Part shown: positions 33,401-63,987 of the stretch, one piece after another
Layout: every line of letters begins with the position of its first letter
Numbering within the stretch: the stretch's first letter is position 1
Program-made: the position numbers and the translations under genes
The notes under the pieces: model-generated
The model's input: only the letters and a program-made list of their open reading frames with translations
The model's database searches: none
What the model was told of the DNA's origin: nothing
Assembly: GCF_049243985.1 (NCBI RefSeq)
Contig: NC_135372.1
Location: 60,876,318-60,940,317 of the forward strand
DNA: 64,000 bases
Direction of reading: 5' to 3'
Origin: Paroedura picta
Taxonomy: Eukaryota; Chordata; Lepidosauria; Squamata; Gekkonidae

Positions 33401-33577
33401 CCTTCCAGCAGATGCAGCCTGATCACTTCTTTCTTTGTTTCAGAAATTGGCGACATTGCTGGTGTAGCTGATGTTACCATAAGGCAGTCATATAGACTGA
33501 TCTACCCCAGAGCTCCAGATTTGTTCCCGGCAGATTTCAAATTTGACACCCCAGTGGATAAACTGCCACAGCTGTGA
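6406..33577 (+). CDS. GTF2B: Transcription initiation factor IIB (TFIIB), seven coding exons, complete
   Basis: TFIIB bridges promoter-bound TBP/TFIID and RNA polymerase II in the nucleus and helps set the start site. The spliced exons (6406-6422, 13856-13962, 24797-24930, 29061-29207, 29344-29473, 30886-31167, 33444-33577) give 951 nt and 316 residues, as in human. Visible parts are the zinc ribbon (Cys15, His18, Cys34, Cys37), the B-reader/linker (about 40-100) with Ser65 conserved, and two cyclin folds (about 105-200 and 205-316). Lys238, the known autoacetylation site, is kept. All six introns are GT-AG and phases agree across each junction. A few substitutions relative to the human sequence as I remember it are conservative (for example Ser70 to Thr, Cys223 to Gly, Thr to Ala near the end). 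The start is chosen by Kozak context and conservation of MASTSR. Confidence 0.98.
6687..6912. mobile_element. hAT-like MITE, CAGGGTTGSCA family, copy 1
   Basis: Ends CAGGGTTGGCAGTCCC and GGGAGCTGGCAGCCCTA form imperfect terminal inverted repeats, and the right part (CCAGGAGATCCTCAGG) matches a better copy at 47021-47215. No target duplication is seen. It begins about 265 bp after exon 1 and may account for part of the GC-rich sequence there. Confidence 0.6.
8644..9326 (-). mobile_element. Non-autonomous Helitron, copy 1
   Basis: On the minus strand it starts TCTGTACACCGCCCGTGGCG after a host A. It ends in a hairpin (GCCCATTGT, loop, ACAATGGGC), then TTTTTTA and CTAG before a host T. Helitrons typically have 5'-TC, a 3' hairpin, CTRR and insertion between A and T. 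A second element at 61054-61623 has the same two ends. The 683-bp interior is very GC-rich, holds several perfect hairpins and has no replicase gene. Confidence 0.8.
9071..9224. repeat. Cluster of strong hairpins in Helitron copy 1
   Basis: Three hairpins in a row: GGCCTGACGCGTCAGGCC; AACTGCGAGCCGCGC with its reverse complement after 3 bases; and AGAGGGACCAATCGGCAGGC with its reverse complement after a 5-6 base loop. All are perfect or nearly so. The last has a counterpart (GGGGCCAATCAGGAG) in the other Helitron. Confidence 0.9.
9757..9896 (-). mobile_element. 5S rRNA-derived SINE, copy 1
   Basis: On the minus strand the segment GATCTCATCTGATCTTGGAG, followed by a diverged TAGTATTTAAATGGGAGACC, matches the internal promoter half of 5S rRNA. 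The non-5S tail (GGCAATGGCAAATCACCTTC) resembles the tail of the copy near 62234. It is a diverged SINE, not a working 5S gene. Confidence 0.8.
10012..10395. repeat. Palindromic interspersed repeat (AGTCCAGTAGCACC family), copy 2, interrupted
   Basis: Left part AGAGTCTAGTAGTACCTTTA and right part TAAAGGTGCTACTGGACTCT are inverted around a 120-bp centre. The element continues at 10364 with ACTTCAGACCAACTCGGC after an insertion of Bov-B sequence at 10213-10352. Confidence 0.75.
10213..10352 (-). mobile_element. Bov-B LINE 3' fragment with target duplication
   Basis: The plus strand shows GTCCGACCCATCGCGACCCC and TGGACAATGATCCTCCAGGC, typical of the Bov-B 3' end read backwards, ending in CAA-type repeats at the left edge. 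Direct 11-base repeats TTTATTGTGCT flank it at 10202-10212 and 10353-10363. It is a short, strongly 5'-truncated insertion. Confidence 0.88.
10565..10895 (+). mobile_element. hAT-like element, CAGCCTTTCTCAAC family, copy 1
   Basis: CAGCCTTTCTAAACTTTTTA at the left and a matching ACCTTGGTTTAGAA at the right. The interior (GATCATGCAGAATATGGTWG, GGTCATATCWGATAAATRTT) is shared with 18341-18677 and 47847-48250. No target duplication is clear. Confidence 0.65.
10896..11198. mobile_element. GC-rich hAT-like remnant
   Basis: The right end GGGGGTTGACAACCCCTG resembles a hAT terminus, and nearby GACCGGTACCGG resembles the end of the hAT at 24066. A hairpin (AAACGTGCATG, CATGCACGTTT) lies at about 10927-10962. 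The left boundary is uncertain. Confidence 0.45.
10966..10980 (+). promoter_or_regulatory. CTCF-like motif
   Basis: CCAGCAGGGGGTGCT differs at one position from the strong CTCF core CCAGCAGGGGGCGCT. It lies in a GC-rich repeat in GTF2B intron 1. Occupancy cannot be judged from sequence. Confidence 0.45.
12355..12715. mobile_element. hAT MITE, CAGGGGTAGTCAA family, with 8-bp target duplication
   Basis: Terminal inverted repeats CAGGGGTAGTCAACCTG and CAGGTTGACTACCCCTG, flanked by exact 8-base repeats GTCTAGTA (12347-12354, 12716-12723). The interior is interrupted by an (ATT)n run at 12383-12439 and a TTTATATCCCGCC repeat. Confidence 0.92.
12383..12439. repeat. (ATT)n microsatellite
   Basis: About 19 uninterrupted ATT units, leading into the TTTATATCCCGCC repeat core. 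It is likely length-variable. Confidence 0.97.
13036..13318 (-). mobile_element. Sauria SINE, full-length copy 3 with target duplication
   Basis: On the minus strand: GAGCCTCTTGTGGCGCAGAG (A box), GAGTTCGATCC (B box), the body, then (ACCTTT)n. Exact 14-base direct repeats TAGATAAGGACATA flank it (13022-13035 and 13319-13332). The intact duplication suggests a fairly young insertion. Confidence 0.95.
13856..13962 (+). CDS. GTF2B: GTF2B coding exon 2 (zinc ribbon)
   Basis: Acceptor TTTTTAAAG, donor GTGAGT. It encodes the end of Arg6 through Val41 plus one base. All four zinc ligands are here: CPNH (Cys15, His18) and CPEC (Cys34, Cys37). This domain docks on the polymerase II dock region. Confidence 0.97.
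14530..14980. mobile_element. hAT element, TAGGGATGKRCA family, with target duplication
   Basis: Ends TAGGGATGGACATGAACC and GGTTTGTGACATCCCTA are inverted repeats. Exact 8-base duplications CTGCAGAA lie at 14522-14529 and 14981-14988. At 451 bp it is non-autonomous. A relative lies at 43500-43779. Confidence 0.92.
15243..15860 (-). mobile_element. L2-like LINE 3' remnant
   Basis: It has blocks resembling 4580-5000 and 34930-35300: GGCCTGGCAGAACAGGTC, GGGCTTTAAAGGTC and GGAGCCAGTGCAGCTGC. The broken C-terminal coding part and 3' tail lie on the minus strand. Confidence 0.6.
16081..16321. mobile_element. hAT MITE, CAGCGGTTCTCAACC family, with target duplication
   Basis: Perfect 15-bp terminal inverted repeats, CAGCGGTTCTCAACC and GGTTGAGAACCGCTG. 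Exact 8-base duplication CTATACTC lies at 16073-16080 and 16322-16329. The 241-bp GC-rich interior is non-coding. Confidence 0.95.
18341..18677 (+). mobile_element. hAT-like element, CAGCCTTTCTCAAC family, copy 2
   Basis: Starts CAGCCTTCCTCAAC and ends GTTGAAGTAGCCTG. The interior matches 10565-10895 along its length. It carries no good target duplication, suggesting age. Confidence 0.7.
21264..21369. mobile_element. Palindromic hAT-like MITE, CAGGGGTAGTCAA family
   Basis: CCATGGACTACAATTCTCAT folds back onto ATGGGAATTGTAGTTCATGG. The right end CAGTTTGACTACCCCTG is intact and the left terminus is missing. Same family as 12355 and 56797. Confidence 0.8.
22906..23062. repeat. Palindromic interspersed repeat (AGTCCARTGGCACC family), copy 3
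   Basis: Arms of about 57 bp (near 22908-22965 and 22977-23035) are almost perfect reverse complements, from AATTTAGAGTCC to GGACTCTAAATT. They are followed by TGCTTCAGACCAACATGGC. In RNA it would form a long hairpin. Confidence 0.85.
24066..24274. mobile_element. hAT MITE, CAGTGGTCCCCAACC family, with target duplication
   Basis: Perfect terminal inverted repeats CAGTGGTCCCCAACC and GGTTGGGGACCACTG. Exact 8-base duplication TTGTAAAG lies at 24058-24065 and 24275-24282. The 209-bp interior is GC-rich. Confidence 0.96.
24797..24930 (+). CDS. GTF2B: GTF2B coding exon 3 (B-reader and linker)
   Basis: Acceptor TATTCAG, donor GTAATA. It encodes residues 42-86, from [14 protein letters not shown] to the end DLTTMIGK. 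This is the B-reader/linker that reaches the polymerase active centre. Ser65 is conserved in DPSR. Confidence 0.97.
24931..29060 (+). other. GTF2B intron 3
   Basis: 4130 bp. It holds a Sauria SINE (25944-26218) and a fragment of the CAGGGTTGSCA-type MITE near 26786-26829 (CCAGGAGATCTCCAGGCCTC). The rest, including 26830-29060, shows nothing I can name. Confidence 0.85.
25944..26218 (-). mobile_element. Sauria SINE, full-length copy 4 with target duplication
   Basis: A complete minus-strand element with A box (TGGCGCAGAGTGG), B box (GAGTTCAATCC), body and ACCTTT tail. Exact 13-base duplications GCCAACCTTTAAA lie at 25931-25943 and 26219-26231. Confidence 0.95.
29061..29207 (+). CDS. GTF2B: GTF2B coding exon 4
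   Basis: Acceptor TTCTGCAG, donor GTAAGT; 49 codons, residues 87-135. It runs from [12 protein letters not shown] to NLPRNIV and starts the first cyclin fold. Confidence 0.97.
29344..29473 (+). CDS. GTF2B: GTF2B coding exon 5
   Basis: Follows a 136-bp intron. It encodes [18 protein letters not shown] to RTFK plus one base, residues 136-178. First cyclin repeat; donor GTAAGT. Confidence 0.97.
30083..30320 (+). mobile_element. tRNA-derived CORE/MIR-like SINE
   Basis: A box TGGTGTAGTGGTTA, a B box-like CTTCAAATCCC, then a CORE-like part (ACTTTGGGCTAGTAACACAC, CTACCTCACAGGGTTGTGAG) and an AT-rich end. It lies in GTF2B intron 5, and the rest of that intron shows no feature. Confidence 0.75.
30886..31167 (+). 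CDS. GTF2B: GTF2B coding exon 6
   Basis: Acceptor TTTTTAG, donor GTAATC; 282 nt, residues 179-272. It encodes the end of the first and most of the second cyclin fold, including HIARKAVEL with Lys238. An open frame continues into the intron but is not conserved. Confidence 0.97.
31755..32240 (+). mobile_element. CR1 LINE 3' end in GTF2B intron 6
   Basis: Plus-strand CR1 3' end with GGGGATCTGATAACCATC, a broken C-terminal coding stretch around 31902-32129, and GGTTGGACTAGATGACC near the tail. It is 5'-truncated. It lies in sense orientation within GTF2B. Confidence 0.9.
33444..33577 (+). CDS. GTF2B: GTF2B coding exon 7, stop codon
   Basis: Acceptor TTGTTTCAG. It encodes the last 44 residues, from [11 protein letters not shown] to DKLPQL, then TGA at 33575-33577. 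End of the second cyclin fold. Confidence 0.97.
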
Positions 33578-33915
33578 AACTCCGAAGGCTACTTCTAGAT
33601 CCTGCAAGAGTTTGATTTTGATTTACAAAAGAGGTGTATAAGGAATTATTACTGAGCCCTCAAGTTGCAGAACTGGTTAAAGGATGTGAAGAATGCCTAA
33701 CAAAGGAAGGAGCAAACATTCCAGGTGTAAACAAGATCATTTTGTGGTATCTTTTTCTGTATATATTAGTGAAAGTAATTATTTAACAACCATTGCAACA
33801 AGCTTAATTTCCTATTGTATGTATTTAGATTTCTTTCGTAGAGATCTAGTGAAATGTATTTTGGAAAATATTCCAAATTCGGATTCCTGAATAAACTGTT
33901 TTCCAAAAACATTTA
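33578..33915 (+). other. GTF2B: GTF2B 3' UTR
   Basis: Single-copy-looking AT-rich sequence from the stop codon to just past the first good polyadenylation signal. The cleavage position is inferred as 10-25 bases after the signal. Confidence 0.75.
33890..33895 (+). terminator. GTF2B polyadenylation signal
   Basis: Canonical AATAAA 313 bases after the stop codon, followed by T-rich sequence. A second AATAAA at 33950-33955 could be used instead. Confidence 0.75.
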
Positions 33916-34929
33916 TTGTTCTGGATTCAGAGTTTTTGATTTAATTATAAATAAATACAAACCTGGTGCAAACAACTCTTTTTTAAAAAACTCTTCCATT
34001 TCCTATTTAGCTGGATCCTGCCCATGGGGTGTTTATATTATTTCCTGGTTATTTGATTAAATGCAGTTTATTATGGACAGTGGATGCAGAGAAATTATAG
34101 GTTGCTGCTGTGCTGTCTGATCATTTTAGGAAACAAGTCAGCTATGGCAAGGATATGACTTGAGTATTTTATAATCAGCTCCCCCCCCCCCCCAAGTTCA
34201 TAAACAAATTGAGTACCTCCCAAGAAACAGGTATTGTTGAATAATATCTTACTATTCCTGTGGCCAAATAGTTTGTGGAGGCAAAAGGATCTTTTTCACA
34301 TCCTCCTTTTGCATGACCACAAGGGCTCCTTACAGGTAGATTTAAGCAGGGCAGGTACTCAGGAGCTGTTTTCTGAAGATGGCTCTGTTTTGGCTCCTGT
34401 TTTGCCATCTGAGCTAGTGCAGTCAAGGCAGCCCTGTTAGGATCAGTGTCTGCCTGATCCAAGGACTCTCCAGCTCCTGCCATGAGTGGAACCTTCAATT
34501 CTGCTTCAGAGAGACAGTTATCACTGTGCATTACAATATATATATATTTAAAAGTTTGAGTTTAGGAATTCCCAGATGAAAATACCCCAAAAAGAACAAG
34601 CAATTTAATTTTAAAATATAGCCCATCTATTTTAGGTAAGGATATTTGATTTTAAGAAAGATATGGAAAAGTGTTAAAATTAAGACAAAATCATCAAATA
34701 TATTAAATTGAAATAGCATATTTTTTCTGTGTTCAGTAATAATAGTTTGGTTATATTTTCTGCATTTTGCCTTTCAGTTACTATGTAAACTCCCTTAGGA
34801 ATGCTTATTCCCCCTGGAATCCAAGGCAATCATCCCTTATTGCTGCAATTCTAAATGTTTAAGTAATGAAGGCCAAATAAGACGACAAGCCATCTTGCAA
34901 CGGGTTATCTAGAATACCCCACCAAAAAA
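33916..34929. other. Spacer between GTF2B and PKN2, nothing recognised
   Basis: AT-rich sequence with a poly-C run near 34182. No gene, and no repeat I can name. Confidence 0.5.
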
Positions 34930-35925
34930 TACATTAAAAACTCTTAATCCCCCTATTAAAACAAGTATCCAGGCAGAAAAACTCTCCCCTCCCGCTCAAC
35001 GGACAATTTCCCCTGGTGGAAGAGCTCTGTCTTACAGGCCCTGCAGAACACAAAGTTCTCAGCTCTTCCAGCAACTCATTCCACCAGGTCAGGGCAAGGA
35101 CAGAAAAAGCCCTGCCCCTGGTCAAGGCCAGGCAAACCTCCCAGGGGCCAGGAGTGACCAGTAAGTTGGAACCCCCCACTCTGTGGGTGGCATAAGGCAG
35201 CAGGACGTCAGTCAGATATGTGGGTCTCAGACTGCGTAAGGCCTTATAGGTCAAAACCAAAACCTTGAACCTGATCCAGGCTACAACTGGCAACCAGTGC
35301 AGCTGCCTCAGCACTGACTGGATACAAGCCCTCCAGGATGTTCCTGTGAGGACTAACAGCTGCATTTTGTACCAGGTGCAATTTCCATGTCAGGGACAAG
35401 GGTAGACCAGCATAGAGCAAGTTAAAGAAGTCCGTTCTGGAGGTAACCACCACATGGATGATCATGGCCATGTAGCTCTGGGGACAGGTAGGGTCACTAG
35501 TAGCCTTGCCTGGTGTAGCTGGTAAAACACTTTGCAGGCTACACTCGTGATGTGCACCTCCATAGAAAGGTGTCAAGAATCCCCTCCAAATTCCTGTCAA
35601 GGGGTGCGATGTTGTGTCCCTGGCAGGTTCAATAAATGTGCTTCCTGGCTTGCCCTCTTCCTCCCTAGACATAAGACCGCTGTCTTGGAGGGGTTGAGTT
35701 TCAGACGACTCTGTTCAACCCATCCAGCTACGACTTCTCAAACATCTGGCAAATGGTTCCAGGGGGGTCTAGGTAGCTGTCCATCAGAAGATAGAGCTGG
35801 GTGTCATCTGCATATTGATGACAACCCAGCCCACAACTCCGCACCAGCTGAGCCAGAGGACGCATATAGATGTTAAAAAATGTAGGGGAGAGCACTGCCC
35901 CCTGAGAGACTCTACAAGGGGAGTC
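34930..35925 (-). mobile_element. L2-type LINE remnant (RT C-terminal half and 3' end)
   Basis: On the minus strand broken frames read GAVLSPTFFNIYMRPL and then QYADDTQLY (35792-35818), the reverse transcriptase catalytic motif with an L2-like context. These are followed by LHWLPVVAWIRFKVLVLTYK and RAFSVLALTWWNELLEELR near 35040-35310, typical of the L2/CR1 C-terminus. Several frame breaks are present, so it is inactive. Its upstream edge abuts a different LINE. Confidence 0.8.
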
Positions 35926-38100
35926 TCTTGAGATAGAATTGAATACACATTTGAGGTCGATAAAAGGGATATAGAGAGGTGTCTCCCTTGAGAATTCAAC
36001 TATAAGGTGGTCAACTATTGCAAAATTATCTGATGTGGAATAACCCTCCCAAAGGCCCCTTGCTCTTCCACTAAAATGTTATTTTGCCCCAGCCAATCTC
36101 AGTGCCTGGTTTAGAGCGTAGTTATCGTACTAAGCAGACTTATTGGTCTGTAGTTTTTTGGGTCTTTTCTACTGACCTTTTTGGATAGTGGCATCACAAC
36201 TGCTACTTCCCACTCTTTTGGAAGTCTGCCTGTTCTATCAACAACAGTGAACAATTTGGTCAATATGGGAATCCCCCATTCAGTTTTCTTCTTGATTAGA
36301 CTAGGAGGGACTAAATATAAGCCAGAAGCCTTCCCTGTCTTCAAGGTTCCTATCAGGCTTCTATCCTCTGAAGGTTTGATTTGTGGCCACATTGGTAAAT
36401 TGCCCATATATTTAATATCAGTCAGCAATGATGGATTTAATTCTGAGGAATATAACATTTTGAAGTGGACTTCATATTTTGGATGAGATTGTTGCAAATT
36501 AAAAAGGGCTTTTAGGGCAGTCTCTAAGCAGCCTCCAAATCTAGGTAGAGTTTTTTTGTGAAACTGCGTGTCTAATTTGTTCCTAACCTTGAAGCTGCTT
36601 TCTTTTTAAAGAGTTTGGTTCTTCTGTACTTTTGTTTCAGTTGATGGATTAATTCTATAGCTAGAGTATTTATCTCTTATGCCCCCTTTAAGGGTCCTAC
36701 ACTCACTATCGAACCAAGTTTTGGAGTAACAGTTAACTTGATCATTTTAGGTTTTATGCCAACTAAGGTGTTCTGAAAATCCTTGACTAAGTTTTCATAA
36801 ACAGAAATGATTGTATTATCCTCTTCATTATCCAAGAGTATGTTCTGTTAACAAAAGGAAATAAACCAAACAAGTTACCAATAATCCTTTCTGTCCACAT
36901 ATTCATTAACTTGTGGAAAATGATCTTCAGTAGAAAGACCTGCTTTATAGGTAAAGTATAGAATAATGTGAGAGGGAGATGGTCACTATCACAAAAAAAA
37001 GGAAATTCAAAAGGCCTACATTTTTTGACACAATGATATGATGAAGAAGCAGAAGAAGAGTTGGTTCTTATATGCCGCTTTTCTCTACCTGATAGTCTCA
37101 AAGCAGCTTACAGTCATCTTTCCTTTCCTCTCCCCACAACAGACACCCTGTGAGGTAGGTGAGGCTGAGAGCCCTGATATTACTGCTTGGTCAGAACAGT
37201 TTTATCAGTGCTGTGGGGAGCCCAAGATCACCCAGCTTGGTTGCATGTGGGGGAGTGCAGAATCAAACCTGGCTCACCAGAGTAGAAATCCACACTCCTA
37301 AGAAGAGTTGGTTCTTATATGCCGCTTTTCTCTACCCAAAGGAGGCTCAAAGCAGCTTACAGTCACCTTCCCTTTCCTCTCCCCACAACAGACACACTGT
37401 GAGGTGGGTGAGGCTGAGAGAGCCCTGATATCACTGCTTGGTCAGAATAGTTTTATCAGTGCCGTGGTGAGCCCAAGGTCACCTAGCTGGCTGCATATGG
37501 GGAAGTGCAGAATCGAACCCGGCATGCCAGATTAGAAGTCCACACTCCTAACCACTACACCAAACTGGCTCCTTGCAGGATGATCCCCTTCTACTGAACC
37601 ATTCAGTACTGCTAAATCTAACATGCAAACCATCTGAGCCTGCATTAGACCTGAGTAATTATATTTCGTATCTTTGGATTCTATACTGTATGGTAAGCCA
37701 ATAAAGGTTTTTGAGTCTGGTAAGCCTGTTTTTCTTTGTTAGAGAAATACAAATATATCTAATAAAAAGGGAATGATCATCATGGCTCGTCCATGCATTA
37801 AAGTCTCTTCTTGTAAGGGAGATTATCACCTCAGACCGGTTGCCACTTTCTTAACCTTTATGCTTTTAAATATTATGCTCAAGGTCAGGGAGAATGAACA
37901 ATATCCCTGTGGAGACTCAATGCAGCTCCAATTCATTCTACTCTGCTGGTATGACCAGGTATTAACCAAGGTGTTTTCGTGCATACAGACATTAAAGCCA
38001 CTCTTCCCTCTTACTAGATTGTCTAATGTATTGTCCCCCCCCACAAGGTTGCTTAATATTTAAATACTAACCAAAGGGCCCAAACCACTATTTTGAATGA
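35926..38100 (-). mobile_element. APE-type LINE remnant of undetermined clade
   Basis: Minus-strand pieces in order: an endonuclease-like LNGSVEGD near 37590; SDHLPLTLFY at about 36965-36995 (the SDH motif of AP-type endonucleases); then 36497-36111 with GRLPKEWEVAVVMPL and DPKNYRPISLLS (RT start); and PFIDLKCVFNSISRD near 35940-35985. The sequence style differs from the L2 copy. It is broken by frameshifts and by a SINE pair at 37052-37572. Its 5' limit is uncertain. Confidence 0.65.
37052..37572 (-). mobile_element. Tandem pair (dimer) of tRNA-derived CORE/MIR-like SINEs
   Basis: Two head-to-tail copies (37301-37572 upstream, 37052-37300 downstream on the minus strand). The upstream unit has A box TGGTGTAGTGGTTAGGAG and B box GGGTTCGATTC. 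The downstream unit lacks the A-box segment, so it is fused directly to the first. Both end in GCGGCATATAAGAACCAACT followed by TCTTC repeats. Confidence 0.85.
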
Positions 38101-38589
38101 AGTGGCTAGTGCTTGCTCATTAACCCTGGACATTACCTTCACAATGAAGACCTAAGAAAGCTTTCATCTCTCCCCCTCTTGTCTCTCTTGCCCATCCTAC
38201 AAACAGCAATATAGGCTTCAATAAAGCCAGCCCTTTTAGGAACCTCCGCTGCCCATTGCCATTTGTCAATGGTCCTGGTTTGCATACAGGAATGAACAAC
38301 ACATTTATAATGGGAAAACTTAGTATTAGTTGCTGTTTGCATCTGTCTGCCTAGATGATGAACCCTGTGGAGTACTTACAGGTCCAGATGCAGCCTTCAG
38401 GTATCCAGCCCCTAAGAGGGTGCCCTGAAGCACCTGCAGGCAGATTTTTATGCATACAGCCTCTACTAGATGAGGGACCATGCAAGAAAAGCTGTTGCGT
38501 GTATGTGAACATGTAAATGCAAAAAACACTTGATTTAATCTCTGCCTATAAGTGCAGGCAAGAGGGCTAATGGCTCAGATGTTGAGTCT
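38101..38589. other. Spacer, nothing firm
   Basis: May still be LINE sequence, but no motif is readable. No gene is seen. Confidence 0.4.
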
Positions 38590-38591
38590 CT

Positions 38592-38597
38592 TTTATT
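38592..38597 (-). terminator. Possible PKN2 polyadenylation signal (distal)
   Basis: AATAAA on the minus strand (TTTATT on plus), about 2.5 kb after the PKN2 stop. The alternative at 38776-38781 has a more GT-rich downstream region. Confidence 0.4.
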
Positions 38598-41118
38598 ACA
38601 ATGCTGGAAGAACTTACTAGAAGACTTTCACATGGCTTTGTCACTTATATACATTTATCTTAAATTCTAGAAGGGCATGGATAGTATTGACAAAGTCAAA
38701 ATTTCAAGCAAAGAACCTTCTGTCCATCACCCTTAAGGTGCCATTAAAGGCAACATATTAAGCAACGGGACTCAATTTATTTGGACTAGGGGGGGAGTTT
38801 TAGAAACAAGCTTTTCAAACCCAGAAAGGAAGTATAATGCAGCCAAGTTCCACAGACATTTTACGCTAGAGAAATGTAACATACAAGATTACAAGATTCA
38901 GTTAGTAAATCATTTTCATATACAAATTTTACTATTTAAACTTTAATTTGTGATAACTGCATGACAGTTTGTAGTATGACAAATGTTAAAGGCACATTTC
39001 ATTTAATGCATAGTGTACCATTCTAAAATATCCTAATTTCTTTACAAAGTGCTTGAGCAGCCACATACAAGTACAGCAAAATATATTTACAATCTAGAGT
39101 TTAAAATCTTAATTTGCCTAAATATTTTAAAACTAGATAAAATAGTGCTTTCTTTCAGCTTAAATGTGTGAACATACCCTGCCTCTAATATTTTTAGAGA
39201 TTTACTTAGATTACAAACATTTCTGTACAAGATGTTCTTACAAAAGTTATTTTCTGAAAGAGTTTAAATTTGAAGCACCCTTTTGGGACCCAGCCACCTG
39301 TAGAATGGTCATTTGCAAGCAGACAGGGCTAACAGAGTACACCTCAGTGTGTAGTGTTTAAAAAAATAGACTATAGCTTCTATATGAAATAGGGAACAGC
39401 AAACCAGCATCTTGAAAAGGCCTAATATTTTTAAAGAGTTGTATTCCTGATTATTTTTAAGAGAGTCTCACCATTGTCACTTTTTGGACAAACTTGCACA
39501 TACATTATTCTAGTGATCCTATGATACCTTATACTCCAGTACTCTCTTTAAAGACATTATTAGTAACCTAGGAGATCACATTCAGATCAATTTGACAGGA
39601 CAAATCTCAGCATGTAACACCTTTGTGTTGCACTGTCTCCACTCAAAATCAACATGGTTTAGCAAGTACTGCTAATCTTTCAAGGGAAGGAAAATGTAGA
39701 TAAAGCGGTTAATTTGAGTGAAATTAAATCCCCTAGAAAAATAGTGGTGGGTTGAGGCTGATCGCAAATGTTGATAAGCTGAAGTGGAATGTTACTTTCC
39801 ACAAAGACTTGTACAGAATACTGGGAAAAGTAACCCAAGTTTGCAAGGAGTGCCCACAGTGTCTGGTCAAAGATAAGTTAACTTTTGAGGTACAACATAG
39901 TGTTATGAGGCTTAAAATACATGTTTTATCAAAAATATTTATACACATTCTTTTAAAACATTATTGCTTTTTTACCCCTTTTCTTAGTAATTGCCAATGA
40001 AGGTTGTGGAATTCAGTGGCCTTGTATACAAGAGTGTTTCTTTTCCAGTAAGTCTGGTTTTAACAATACATTCACATGGCCACTGGACAAAAACTAATGG
40101 GAGTGGGACATGCGTGAAAAAACAGTACACACATTGTGACTTCCAAATATACATGTACATTGCATGTATACACTGAAATTTCTCATTCAAGAAAAAAGAT
40201 ATGGTAACACCAAGTTAGCACATACAAGATGAATGAATGTTAGCCAATTGGGGGAGTTATTTACCTCAAGAGTGAGAAAAAATATGACTGAGAGTACAGA
40301 ACAGTGACTGGATCTGAGGGAATGAATCCATTTAGAAAATTTCCGGGTTAAGACTGAAGAGACACATTCTTATCCATTACATTCTTCATCTCTGCTGATT
40401 ATCTCTGAACCATGTTTAAAGATATTAAAGGCAAACAATGTTTGGCAAGTGACTTTGGTAAACTTTTCAGGACCACCATGGTCTCTCTGTATTTCAAAAA
40501 TGGAAGCATTTACTCTGTTTTCATATAGCTAAGGCTTGAAACATCCCCCACCCTTAATAAATACCATAGGAAGGTTACCAAAAAACAAGGCATCTGTTCT
40601 TAATCCTCATTATTTTAAAAACTCAAGTCAACAGTGTGCTTAACCATCTTCACATCAACAGATTTTGGAGACCGCAGTAATATTTCCCCCCATTTCTAAA
40701 AGAGTCAGTTTTTGCCTTCTTTCAAATGAAGCCATGGTAGATGGTTGTCAGTTGGGTTGCTGTCCCACTTTTTAAGGCATATAATTTGCATGTCGTCTGC
40801 TGCAAACAAATTAAGGTACAGAGGACGTGTGTGCTCATCGGTGAATGGGACACGAACTGTACCCAACAATTCAGTTTAAAAAGCTGCAGAGAACTGCTTT
40901 CCAGTGCTCAAGATTTTTTTTTTTAAGAAAAAGGTTATACAAGAGGCCATTCCTTGGGTGTATTAAAAACAGTACTTTAAAAAAATCTTCATGTGGTTTA
41001 AAATCAGAAGCTACAGGTAGCAGAGAGACCAATCCAAAGGGTGGTATTCTTCTTGATCGGAGGGGGGGGGGTATCGTGCTCATGAGCCAGTCTGCAGGAT
41101 TTCACAGCATCTAAGGAA
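38598..41118 (-). other. PKN2: PKN2 3' UTR
   Basis: About 2.5 kb of AT-rich sequence after the PKN2 stop without a recognisable transposable element, in contrast to the flanking spacer. Candidate signals AATAAA lie at 38776-38781 and 38592-38597. The 3' end is inferred. Confidence 0.6.
38776..38781 (-). terminator. Possible PKN2 polyadenylation signal (proximal)
   Basis: AATAAA on the minus strand, followed by TGTTGCC and GGGTGATGG, which could serve as the GU-rich downstream element. Confidence 0.45.

Positions 41119-63987
<22,869 letters not shown>

Noticed and set aside
37500-37572. Possible tRNA gene (A box and B box on the minus strand)
   Set aside because: It is the head of a SINE. 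The acceptor stem does not close and the SINE body continues.
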